Source: DATKZH01 sp035528065 (GTDB taxonomy: Bacteria; Planctomycetota; Planctomycetia; Pirellulales; Thermoguttaceae). Taken from it: a stretch of DNA of 19,174 nt. A program made the translations under genes and the position numbers. Below the pieces are notes generated by a model that searched no databases, was not told the origin of the DNA, and saw nothing but the letters and a program-made list of their open reading frames with translations. This document shows, in pieces, positions 1 through 7,038 of this stretch. The stretch spans positions 1-19,174 of the forward strand of contig DATKZH010000417.1 in NCBI GenBank assembly GCA_035528065.1. The letters are read 5' to 3'. The number at the start of each line of letters is the position of its first letter. Within the stretch, counting starts at the first letter, position 1.

Positions 1-36
1 CCCACGTGCCTGGAATGAAACGGTGGCCACCTTCCG

Positions 37-57
37 TGGGTCTCGTACCTCGACCCA
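37..57. repeat. REP-like hairpin upstream of hydG
   Basis: A 6-bp perfect inverted repeat, TGGGTC (37-42) and GACCCA (52-57), encloses a 9-base loop. It is followed by CCCTACG, an ending similar to the CCCTAC after the first GGTGCG hairpin in front of hydA. I read it as a diverged member of a short interspersed hairpin family, but the stem is short and chance is possible. Confidence 0.35.
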
Positions 58-89
58 CCCTACGCGTGCGAAGATTTGAGGAACACGCC

Positions 90-1514
90 ATGTCGTTGGC
101 AATGGATCAAGCCCGCTTGAGCGAGAGCGCTCGCGATTTCATCGACGAGGCCCGCTTGCACGGCCTGCTTGTGCGCAAGGCCGGCGCTTCCGAGGTCCGC
201 GACGTGATCGCCAAGAGCATGGCGAAGACGCCGCTGGAGCTGGAGGAGACGGCCGTGCTTCTCTCGGCCGACGCGCCGGAGCTGGTCGAGGAGGTCTTCG
301 ACGCCGCCCGGCAATTGAAACGCGACGTGTACGGCAACCGCATCGTCCTGTTCGCCCCGCTCTACGTGGGCAACGAGTGCGTCAACGACTGCCGGTACTG
401 CGCGTTTCGCCGCTCCAACCGGGAGGCCGTGCGCCGGACGTTGAGCGAGGACGACGTCCGCAGGCAGGTCGAAGCCCTGTTGAGCAAGGGGCACAAGCGG
501 CTGATCCTGGTGTTCGGCGAGCACCCGAGGTACGGCCCGGAGTTCATCGCCGAGTGCGTGCGCCAGGTCTACTCGGTCCGGCAAGGGCACGGGAACATCC
601 GCCGCGTCAACATCAACGCCGCGCCCTTGGACCACGACGGCTATCGGACGGTCAAGGACGCCGGCATCGGCACGTACCAGATCTTCCAGGAGACGTATCA
701 CCACGCCACCTACGCCCGGTGTCACCCCGCGGGCACGCGCAAGGGGAACTACCTCTGGCGTCTTGACGGGGTGTCGCGGGCCATGGAGGCCGGGGCCGAC
801 GACGTGGGGATCGGCTGCCTGTTCGGGCTGTACGACTGGCGGTTCGACGTGCTGGGGCTGGTGGCCCACAGCCTGCATCTCCAGAAGCACTACGGGGTCG
901 GCCCGCACACGATCAGCTTCCCCCGCCTGCGCCGGGCGAGCGGCGTCAAGCTCGACGAGACGCACCGCGTCGGCGACGACGAGTTCAAGCGGCTGGTGGC
1001 CGTGCTGCGACTCGCCGTCCCCTACACCGGGTTGATCCTCACGGCCCGCGAGCCCCCCCCACTGCGGCGCGAGGTGATGGCCTTCGGCGTCTCGCAGATC
1101 GACGCCGGAAGCCGCATCGAGCTGGGAGGGTACACCGAGGCGGGCGACGCCCAGGTGCTCGAGCGCGAGCAGTTCGAGCTGGGCGACGTTCGCTCCCTCG
1201 ACGACGTGATGCGCGAGCTGATGACCGACGGATACGTCCCCAGCTTCTGCACCGCCTGCTACCGCCTGGGCCGCACCGGCGAGCACTTCATGGAGTTCGC
1301 CGTCCCGGGCTTCATCCGGAACATGTGTACGCCGAACGCGCTTCTCACCCTCACGGAGTACCTGGTCGACTACGCGTCGCCGGAGACCCGAGCGGCCGGC
1401 GAGGCGGCCGTCCGTCGCGAGTTGGACAAGCTGCCCGAAAGCCCACGCAAGGAGCAGCTTCTGGACCGGCTGCGTCGGATCCAAGGGAGCGACGAGCGGG
1501 ACCTCTATTTCTGA
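90..1514 (+). CDS. hydG: [FeFe] hydrogenase H-cluster radical SAM maturase HydG
   Basis: HydG is a radical SAM tyrosine lyase. It cleaves tyrosine to p-cresol and dehydroglycine and supplies the CO and CN- ligands (as an Fe(CO)2CN synthon) for the H-cluster of [FeFe] hydrogenase. The protein is 474 residues, normal for the family. The SAM-cluster motif CX3CX2C is visible as C97-VND-C101-RY-C104, and the HydG-specific C-terminal auxiliary-cluster motif CX2CX22C is exact (C387, C390, C413). That second motif separates HydG from the related thiamine enzyme ThiH. An upstream in-frame ATG at 6 exists, but the start at 90 is chosen because a TGAGG-type ribosome site lies about 8 bases before it and the extra 28 residues look like non-coding sequence. 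hydF follows 60 bases downstream, so the two are probably co-transcribed. Confidence 0.97.
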   Translation: MSLAMDQARLSESARDFIDEARLHGLLVRKAGASEVRDVIAKSMAKTPLELEETAVLLSADAPELVEEVFDAARQLKRDVYGNRIVLFAPLYVGNECVNDCRYCAFRRSNREAVRRTLSEDDVRRQVEALLSKGHKRLILVFGEHPRYGPEFIAECVRQVYSVRQGHGNIRRVNINAAPLDHDGYRTVKDAGIGTYQIFQETYHHATYARCHPAGTRKGNYLWRLDGVSRAMEAGADDVGIGCLFGLYDWRFDVLGLVAHSLHLQKHYGVGPHTISFPRLRRASGVKLDETHRVGDDEFKRLVAVLRLAVPYTGLILTAREPPPLRREVMAFGVSQIDAGSRIELGGYTEAGDAQVLEREQFELGDVRSLDDVMRELMTDGYVPSFCTACYRLGRTGEHFMEFAVPGFIRNMCTPNALLTLTEYLVDYASPETRAAGEAAVRRELDKLPESPRKEQLLDRLRRIQGSDERDLYF

Positions 1515-1574
1515 CCAGACGGATTCGCCGCCCACCCGGAGTCTCCGCACCACGAGCCCAGCCAACACGACCCC

Positions 1575-2858
1575 ATGAGACCCGCCCCCAAATCGTTTCG
1601 TCTGCACATCGGAATCTTCGGCCGCCGCAACGCCGGCAAGTCGTCGCTGTTGAACGCGATGACGCGGCAGAACGTGTCGATCGTCTCCGACGTGGCCGGA
1701 ACCACCACCGACCCCGTGGAGAAGCCGATGGAGCTTCTGCCCATCGGCCCCGTGCTGTTCATCGACACGGCGGGCATCGACGACGCGGGCGCCCTGGGCG
1801 AACTCCGCGCCGAACGGACCCGCCAGGTGTTCGACCGCACCGACGTCGGCATCATCGTGGCCGACGCCGGCGGGTGGGGCGAGTTCGAGGAGCGGATCGC
1901 CCAGGAGCTCCGCGAGCGAGAGGTCCCGACGATCGCCGTGTTCAACAAGGCGGACGTGGCCCAGCCGGCGTCCGAGGTAACGCAGGCGCTCGAAGAAGGC
2001 GGCATTCGGTGGGTCAAGACGGTCGCCCCCGAAGGCCAGGGCGTGCTCGAGCTGCGGGAGGCGCTTATCCATGCCGCGCCGGAGGAGTTCATCAACCAGC
2101 CGTCGATCGTCTCCGACCTGGTGCCGCCCGGCGAGCTGGTCGTGCTCGTGGTGCCCATCGACAAGGAGGCGCCCAAGGGGCGGCTGATCCAGCCGCAGGT
2201 GCAAACGATCCGGGATCTGCTCGACGGCGACAGCTACGCGATGGTGGTCAAGGAGCGGGAGCTTCGCGACGCCCTGGGCCGTCTGAACCGCCCTCCCGCC
2301 CTGGTCGTGACCGACTCGCAGGCGTTCCTCAAGGTGGCCGGCGACACACCGCCCGACGTGAAGATGACGTCGTTCTCCATCCTCTTCGCCCGGCAGAAGG
2401 GCGACTTGGCCCAGTTCGTCCACGGGGCGATGGCGATCGAGGACCTCCAGCCGGGCGACCGCGTGCTGGTGGCCGAGGCGTGCAGCCATCACCCCATTGC
2501 CGACGACATCGGCCGCGTCAAGATCCCTCGCTGGCTCCGCCATTACGTCGGCGGGGAGCTTCACTTCACCACGGTCCAAGGCCACGACTTCCCCGAGGAC
2601 CTGGCCGAGTACCGGCTCGTGGTCCACTGCGGAGCCTGCATGTGGAACCGCCGCGAAGTGCTCACCCGCATGCTCCGCTGCCGCCGGGCGGGCGTGCCCA
2701 TCTCGAACTACGGCATGACCATCGCCTACACGCTGGGCATCTTCGACCGCGCGTTGGAGCCGTTCCCCGACGCGCTGGCCACGTACCGGCGCCTTCTGGC
2801 CGCTCGGGCTGATCGTCCCGGTCCGGTCGACTCGCCTTTCTCGCGTCGGACGCCGTAA
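1575..2858 (+). CDS. hydF: [FeFe] hydrogenase H-cluster maturation GTPase HydF
   Basis: HydF is the GTPase scaffold on which the two-iron subcluster is completed, and from which it is transferred to apo-HydA. The 427-residue protein has the three expected parts. The N-terminal GTPase domain shows a P-loop GRRNAGKS (16-23), the switch region AGTTTDP (41-47), DTAG (64-67) and NKAD (124-127). A dimerisation domain follows. The C-terminal [4Fe-4S] domain carries C303-S-H305 and, about 45 residues later, H351-C352-G-A-C355, matching the family pattern CxH...HCxxC. Length is close to the usual 400-odd residues. The last 15 or so residues (RADRPGPVDSPFSRRTP) look like a non-conserved tail. No terminator with a T-run follows, but a GC-rich hairpin lies about 50 bases downstream. 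Confidence 0.97.
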   Translation: MRPAPKSFRLHIGIFGRRNAGKSSLLNAMTRQNVSIVSDVAGTTTDPVEKPMELLPIGPVLFIDTAGIDDAGALGELRAERTRQVFDRTDVGIIVADAGGWGEFEERIAQELREREVPTIAVFNKADVAQPASEVTQALEEGGIRWVKTVAPEGQGVLELREALIHAAPEEFINQPSIVSDLVPPGELVVLVVPIDKEAPKGRLIQPQVQTIRDLLDGDSYAMVVKERELRDALGRLNRPPALVVTDSQAFLKVAGDTPPDVKMTSFSILFARQKGDLAQFVHGAMAIEDLQPGDRVLVAEACSHHPIADDIGRVKIPRWLRHYVGGELHFTTVQGHDFPEDLAEYRLVVHCGACMWNRREVLTRMLRCRRAGVPISNYGMTIAYTLGIFDRALEPFPDALATYRRLLAARADRPGPVDSPFSRRTP

Positions 2859-2908
2859 CCGGAGGGGGATCGTCCCACGTCGGCGCGACGGATCGGGGGA
2901 CGAATCGC

Positions 2909-2927
2909 GCGGCTCTCAGCGAGCCGC
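2909..2927 (+). terminator. possible terminator hairpin after hydF
   Basis: GCGGCTC (2909-2915) pairs perfectly with GAGCCGC (2921-2927) around a five-base loop, 50 bases past the hydF stop. No T-run follows, so it would be an atypical terminator, or only an mRNA 3'-end structure. Confidence 0.3.
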
Positions 2928-3014
2928 CCGTACGCGCGCGCCGGGGTTACCTTTTCACGGCGTGTCGACGGGGGCGCGTCGGTAACGCAGAGGTCGCATG
3001 GGTGTATCACGTCC

Positions 3015-3027
3015 CCATACTGTATGG
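3015..3027. promoter_or_regulatory. palindromic dyad 1 upstream of hydCBA promoter
   Basis: CCATAC-T-GTATGG is a perfect 13-base inverted repeat in otherwise GC-rich DNA. Its centre TACTGTA nearly matches the centre (TACTGTG) of a second dyad 69 bases downstream. It ends 27 bases before the -35 element, so it could be an upstream operator for a dimeric regulator. The regulator is not identifiable from sequence. Confidence 0.45.
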
Positions 3028-3054
3028 TAGACGACCACACCCGCATTCGTCGGG

Positions 3055-3082
3055 TTGACGGTCGCGTCGGCACCGATAGCAT
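3055..3082 (+). promoter_or_regulatory. sigma70-like promoter for hydCBA
   Basis: TTGACG at 3055-3060 (5/6 to the -35 consensus) and TAGCAT at 3077-3082 (4/6 to the -10 consensus) are separated by 16 bases. Transcription would start near 3089, which falls at the centre of the second dyad. It is the best promoter match I saw in the gap, and its position between two matching dyads adds weight. Confidence 0.5.
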
Positions 3083-3097
3083 AGAGTACTGTGCTCT
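3083..3097. promoter_or_regulatory. palindromic dyad 2 over the predicted start site
   Basis: AGAGTAC-T-GTGCTCT is a 15-base inverted repeat with one mismatched pair. It begins directly after the -10 hexamer and covers the predicted start site, which is the classic place for a repressor operator. Its core TACTGTG resembles the TACTGTA core of the dyad centred at 3021. Confidence 0.45.
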
Positions 3098-3158
3098 GTG
3101 CCTGCCCGGCGCCCCATCAGACTGCATCTCGACGGGGCCCGACCGTTCCTGCCTCAGA

Positions 3159-3176
3159 GGCCGCCCGCTTGCGGCC
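3159..3176 (+). other. hairpin in the hydC leader
   Basis: GGCCGC (3159-3164) and GCGGCC (3171-3176) form a 6-bp stem with a 6-base loop, about 100 bases before the hydC start. It could be a leader structure that affects stability or translation. No known riboswitch was recognised. Confidence 0.25.
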
Positions 3177-3275
3177 AAGTTGCAAGGAAGAACCTAGGCA
3201 CGACCGGAAGCGTCTCGGCCGACCGGCCATCCGCTCCGTCCGTTTGCGCTAAGCGTGTACCTGGAAGGGCGTTTG

Positions 3276-3812
3276 ATGACCTCCGAAGTGAAGTGCACGG
3301 GCTGCCAGGCGGCGACCGAAGAGGAGCTGCTGGCGCGGCTCGACGAAATCCTCGAAGAATACGCCGACGTGCCCGGCGCGCTGATCCCCGTCCTCCAGAT
3401 CGCCCAGACGATGTTCGGGTATCTGCCGGAGAGCGCGTTGCGGAAGATCAGCCTGGCGATGGACAAGCCGCTGAGCGAAGTCGCCGGTGTCGTTGGGTTC
3501 TACTCGTTTTTCACCACGGTGCCGCGAGGGAAGCACATCGTTCGCGTCTGCCTGGGCACGGCGTGCTACGTGCGCGGCGGGAAGGACGTGCTTGCGGCCC
3601 TGAAGGGGCTGCTCGACATCGAGATCGGCGAGACGACCTCAGACCGGATGTTCTCGCTCGACGTGGGCCGCTGCTTCGGGGCCTGCGGCTTGGCGCCGGT
3701 GATCATGATCAACGACGACGTGCACCAGCGCGTCCGGCCCTCGCGCCTGGCGAGGATCCTCGATCAGTATCGCAGAGCCGACTCGGACGGGGCCGACGGA
3801 GAAGACGCATGA
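3276..3812 (+). CDS. hydC: NuoE-like [2Fe-2S] subunit of multimeric [FeFe] hydrogenase (HydC)
   Basis: HydC is the small NuoE-like (24 kDa-type) subunit that carries a thioredoxin-fold [2Fe-2S] cluster and packs against the NuoF-like subunit in trimeric HydABC hydrogenases. The 178-residue product has the four-helix N-terminal part (about 12-80, with the family signature GALIPVLQ...GYLP and VVGFYSFF). The thioredoxin-like domain follows, with ligands C92-x4-C97 and C133-x3-C137. Start: ATG 3276 is preceded by GGAAGGG with a 6-base gap. A GTG at 3255 in the same frame would overlap that ribosome site and is not used here. The gene ends in an ATGA overlap with the next gene, which implies translational coupling and equal expression. 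The Asp/Gly-rich last 10 residues look like a flexible tail. Confidence 0.95.
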   Translation: MTSEVKCTGCQAATEEELLARLDEILEEYADVPGALIPVLQIAQTMFGYLPESALRKISLAMDKPLSEVAGVVGFYSFFTTVPRGKHIVRVCLGTACYVRGGKDVLAALKGLLDIEIGETTSDRMFSLDVGRCFGACGLAPVIMINDDVHQRVRPSRLARILDQYRRADSDGADGEDA

Positions 3813-6800
3813 CGGAGCGCCTCGCCAATCCGGAGGAGCTGACCACGCTTCGCGACGCGGTCCGACGCGAAACGGCCGAACAGCGCGAGGCGGGCCGCGT
3901 GCCGATCCGCATCTGCTTCGGCGCAAGCTGCATCGCCTCCGGCGCCCGGCGGGTGAAAGCCGCGCTCCAAGGCGAGCTGGCCGACATGGGGCTGGACGGG
4001 AAGACGACGTTGACGGAAGTCGGGTGCCTCGGCCCGTGCTCGGGGGGGCCGATCGTGGTGGTCGGCGACGTGTTCTACGAGCAGATCAGGCCGGAGGACT
4101 GCGCCGAGATCGTCCGCGAGCACCTGGGCAAGGGGCGGGTCGTCGATCGGCTCACGCACCAGCGGCCCGACGGGCGCCACGTGGCCCGCATGGCCGACGT
4201 CGAGTTCTTTCGCCGCCAGACCAAGGTCGTGCTGGGCAAGTGCGGCCGGATCGATCCGCAGCGAATCGAGGAATACATCGGCGACGACGGCTATCAGGCC
4301 CTGGCGAAGATCCTCGCCGAGCGCGAGCCGGACGCGGTTCTCGAAACGCTGAAGGCCTCCCGGCTGCGTGGCCGGGGCGGGGCGGGTTTTCCTACCTGGC
4401 GCAAATGGCAGTTCACGCGGAACGCCCCCGGCGACGAAAAATACGTCGTCTGCAACGCCGACGAAGGCGATCCCGGCGCGTTCATGGACCGCAGCCTCCT
4501 GGAAGGCGATCCCCACGCGGTGATCGAAGGGATGGCCATCGCGGCGTTCACCGTCGGCGCGCAGAAGGGCTTCCTCTACGTTCGGGCGGAGTACCCGCTG
4601 GCCGTCGAGCGGCTGGGGATCGCGCTGGAGCAAGCCCGCGAGCGCGGGCTCTTGGGCGAGAACGTGCTGGGGAGCGGCTTCGACTGCGAGCTGGAGATTC
4701 GCATGGGCGCCGGGGCGTTCGTGTGTGGCGAGGAGACGGCCCTGCTGACGTCGATCGAGGGCAACCGGGGCGAGCCGCGTCCGCGCCCGCCGTTCCCCGC
4801 CCAACGGGGCCTCTGGGAAAAGCCGACGCTGTTGAACAACGTGGAGACCTACGCCAACGTGCCCCCGATCATGCTCGACGGCAAGCCGCGCGCCGCCGGC
4901 GGGGCCGTCGGAAGCAGGGGGACCAAGGTTTTCGCCCTTGCCGGAACGATCAAGAACTCGGGCCTCGTGGAAGTGCCCATCGGCATGCCGTTGGGCGACC
5001 TGATCTACGACATCGGCGGCGGCACGTCGTCGGGCAAGGACTTCAAGGCGGCCCAGATCGGAGGTCCTTCCGGCGGCTGCATCCCCAAGCAGCACCTCAA
5101 CGTCGCCCTCGACTACGAATCGCTTTCCGAGTTGGGCGCGATCATGGGCTCCGGCGGCCTGATCGTGATGGACGCCGACAGTTGCATGGTCGACGTCGCC
5201 CGGTTCTTCCTCGAGTTCGTCCAGGAGGAGTCGTGCGGCAAGTGCGTCCCCTGTCGGGTGGGGACGAAGCGGATGCTGGAAATCCTCGATCGGATCTGCC
5301 GGGGTCGAGGGGAAGAGGCCGACGTGGAGCGGCTCATCGACCTGGGCGAGATGATCAAGGACACGTCGCTGTGCGGTCTTGGCCAGACGGCGCCGAACCC
5401 CGTGCTCTCGACGATCCGCCACTTCGGCAACGAGTACGTCGAGCACATTCGCGACAAGCATTGCCGGGCGGGCGTTTGCCCCGACCTGGTCTACGCCCCC
5501 TGCTCGAGCGCCTGCCCGGCGGACGTGGACATCCCCGGCTACGTCTCGCTGGTGGCCGAGAAGCGGTATGCCGATGCGCTGCGGCTACATCGCGAGCGGA
5601 ACCCGTTCCCGGCGATCTGCTCCCGCGTCTGCTTCCACACCTGCGAGGAGAAGTGCCGGCGGTCGACGCTCGACGAGCCGGTCTCGATCCGCGGCATCAA
5701 GCGATTCATGGTCGACCAGGAGGTGACGCTCCAGCTTCCCGAGGTCCGCGAGAGTGCGGAGAACGCCCGCCGCAAGATCGCCATCGTGGGGGCGGGGCCG
5801 GCGGGGCTTTCCTGCGCCTACTTCCTCGCCCGGCTCGGCTATCAGCCCACCGTCTACGAGGCCGAGCCGCGGCCCGGCGGGATGCTCGTCCAGGCGATCC
5901 CCTCCTACCGCCTGCCGCGGGAAATCGTTGCCCGGGAAGTGCGGATGATCGAGAACATGGGCGTGGAGATCTTCCCCGAGATGCGGCTCGGCGTCGACTT
6001 CAGCCTCAAGGCGCTGCGTGCCGAAGGCTTCGAGGCGGTCTTCCTCGCCGTGGGAGCCCCGTTGGGCATCGGTCTGGGAATCCCCGGCGAAAACGCCGAG
6101 GGGATCACCGACGCGTTGCGCTTCCTGCGGACCTACAACCTGCGCGGCTCGGTCAACGTGGGGAAGGACGTGGTGGTCGTGGGCGGGGGCAACTCGGCCA
6201 TCGACGCCGCCCGAACCGCCGTCCGGCTAGGCGCCCAGAGCGCGACCGTCGTCTACCGCCGCAGCCGCGAAGTGATGCCCGCCTACAAGGAAGAAATCGA
6301 AGAGGCGATTCACGAGGGCGTGCGACTGCAACTGCTGACCGCCCCCGTGGAAGTCGTTGCCGACCGCGGCCAGGTGACGGGGATCCGTTGCCGGCCAATG
6401 CGGCTGGGTGAGTTCGATCGGTCGGGACGCCGTCGACCCGAGGAGGGGGGCGACGCCTTCGTGATTCCCGCCGACCACGTGCTGGTGGCCATCGGCCAAC
6501 GCCTCGATGCGCAGCGGTTCTGCGACGAGATCGACCTGAAGACCCGCGACGGCGGCTTCCTGGTGGCCGATCCCGTCACCGGACAGACCTTGCAGAAGTG
6601 GATCTTCACCGGCGGCGACGCGGTGAGCGGGCCCTCTTCGGTCGTCGAGGCGGTAGCCGCGGGCGAGCGCGCGGCCGTGGGCATCGACCGCTACCTGACG
6701 GGAGGGGAGCACGCCTTTTGGCGCGAGACCAAGGAGGTCGACACCTTCTTCGACCCCGACGCCGAGCCGGTCGACACGCCCCGCGAACGCCTGCCGTTGA

Positions 6801-6931
6801 TCCCCGTCGAGCGGCGGCGGCACAACTTCGACGAGGTCGAACAGCCCTGGCGGGAGGCGGTGGCCGTGCGCCAGGCCCAACGCTGCCTCCGCTGCGATTA
6901 CGGCCGGCGCCCCAACGGCAACGACCATTAG
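3809..6931 (+). CDS. hydB: HydB fused to GltD/NfnB-like flavoprotein (NuoF-GltD hydrogenase subunit)
   Basis: This 1040-residue protein joins two flavoproteins. Residues 1-125 are a thioredoxin-like [2Fe-2S] domain (C36, C41, C73, C77). Residues 130-545 are NuoF-like: RGRGGAGFPTW (187-197), NADEGDPGAF (216-225), GAGAFVCGEET (300-310), then a [4Fe-4S] site C476-x2-C479-x2-C482...C522. This half should bind FMN and NAD(H). In Thermotoga maritima-type HydB the protein would then end with a 2[4Fe-4S] domain. Here a full GltD/NfnB-like unit follows instead. It has eight linker cysteines (552, 557, 565, 569, 604, 608, 612, 616) for two [4Fe-4S] clusters, an FAD motif GAGPAG (661-666), a second dinucleotide motif GGGNSA (792-797) followed by VVYRRSREVMPA (814-825; the Arg pair suggests NADPH), and the FAD-closing GGDAVSGPSSVVEAVAAG (935-952). 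A CLRC pair (1026-1029) sits near the C-terminus. One uninterrupted frame with typical codon use argues against a sequencing fusion. The start is fixed by the ATGA overlap with hydC. I infer transfer of electrons between NAD(H), NADP(H), ferredoxin and H2; the direction is unknown. Confidence 0.93.
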   Translation: MTERLANPEELTTLRDAVRRETAEQREAGRVPIRICFGASCIASGARRVKAALQGELADMGLDGKTTLTEVGCLGPCSGGPIVVVGDVFYEQIRPEDCAEIVREHLGKGRVVDRLTHQRPDGRHVARMADVEFFRRQTKVVLGKCGRIDPQRIEEYIGDDGYQALAKILAEREPDAVLETLKASRLRGRGGAGFPTWRKWQFTRNAPGDEKYVVCNADEGDPGAFMDRSLLEGDPHAVIEGMAIAAFTVGAQKGFLYVRAEYPLAVERLGIALEQARERGLLGENVLGSGFDCELEIRMGAGAFVCGEETALLTSIEGNRGEPRPRPPFPAQRGLWEKPTLLNNVETYANVPPIMLDGKPRAAGGAVGSRGTKVFALAGTIKNSGLVEVPIGMPLGDLIYDIGGGTSSGKDFKAAQIGGPSGGCIPKQHLNVALDYESLSELGAIMGSGGLIVMDADSCMVDVARFFLEFVQEESCGKCVPCRVGTKRMLEILDRICRGRGEEADVERLIDLGEMIKDTSLCGLGQTAPNPVLSTIRHFGNEYVEHIRDKHCRAGVCPDLVYAPCSSACPADVDIPGYVSLVAEKRYADALRLHRERNPFPAICSRVCFHTCEEKCRRSTLDEPVSIRGIKRFMVDQEVTLQLPEVRESAENARRKIAIVGAGPAGLSCAYFLARLGYQPTVYEAEPRPGGMLVQAIPSYRLPREIVAREVRMIENMGVEIFPEMRLGVDFSLKALRAEGFEAVFLAVGAPLGIGLGIPGENAEGITDALRFLRTYNLRGSVNVGKDVVVVGGGNSAIDAARTAVRLGAQSATVVYRRSREVMPAYKEEIEEAIHEGVRLQLLTAPVEVVADRGQVTGIRCRPMRLGEFDRSGRRRPEEGGDAFVIPADHVLVAIGQRLDAQRFCDEIDLKTRDGGFLVADPVTGQTLQKWIFTGGDAVSGPSSVVEAVAAGERAAVGIDRYLTGGEHAFWRETKEVDTFFDPDAEPVDTPRERLPLIPVERRRHNFDEVEQPWREAVAVRQAQRCLRCDYGRRPNGNDH

Positions 6932-6962
6932 GCGCGAACCAAGCGACGTTTTGGAGTGCATC

Positions 6963-7024
6963 TGGTGCGTTTCACGCACCCTACACGAAGGCACGCACCC
7001 TGCCTGGTGCGTTTCACGCACCCT
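6963..7024. repeat. tandem pair of REP-like GGTGCG hairpins between hydB and hydA
   Basis: A 20-base unit, TGGTGCGTTTCACGCACCCT, occurs twice, at 6963-6982 and 7005-7024 (42 bases apart). Each copy contains the hairpin GGTGCG-TTTCA-CGCACC (6964-6980 and 7006-7022). An extra right arm CACGCACCCTGCC lies between them (from 6992). The pair fills most of the 107-base hydB-hydA gap. Such units resemble interspersed REP-type elements. In a transcript they could stabilise or process the mRNA between hydB and hydA. Confidence 0.75.
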
Positions 7025-7038
7025 GCCAGAGAAACGCC

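Larger units (their letters stand above)
2859..3275. other. intergenic region between hydF and hydC: promoter, dyads, leader
   Basis: This 417-base stretch has no convincing gene. It holds a hairpin just after hydF (2909-2927), a dyad centred at 3021, a sigma70-like promoter (3055-3082), a second related dyad centred at 3090, and an untranslated leader of about 185 bases with another hairpin (3159-3176). The gap and its signals suggest that the structural genes hydCBA are transcribed separately from hydGF. Open frames crossing it have no ribosome sites and run out of phase with recognisable protein sequence. Confidence 0.6.

Noticed and set aside
60..2627. Long reverse-strand open frame of 855 codons opposite hydG and hydF
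   Set aside because: It is antisense to two certain genes. Its composition (many His, Arg, Asp, Val, Leu) is what the complement of GC-rich coding sequence yields, and no domain is recognisable.
3015..3027. LexA-type SOS box at TACTGTATG
   Set aside because: Only one half resembles a LexA half-site. The actual symmetry is centred inside it (CCATAC-T-GTATGG), and no SOS gene is adjacent.
3098..3808. N-terminal extension of the hydB frame (another 237 codons)
   Set aside because: It overlaps hydC entirely and is Arg/Ala-rich without family similarity. The ATGA overlap at 3809 gives the natural start.
3764..5461. Reverse-strand open frame of 565 codons opposite hydB
   Set aside because: It is the complement of conserved NuoF sequence, with no motif or ribosome site of its own.
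5461..5800. Possibility that the NuoF-GltD fusion is a frameshift or assembly artefact
   Set aside because: The frame is continuous, the linker carries the complete GltD-type cysteine set, and no displaced stop or start is visible at the junction.
6963..7024. CRISPR array from the direct repeats before hydA
   Set aside because: There are only two full units, each a self-complementary hairpin, with one short spacer partly made of the repeat, and no cas genes.
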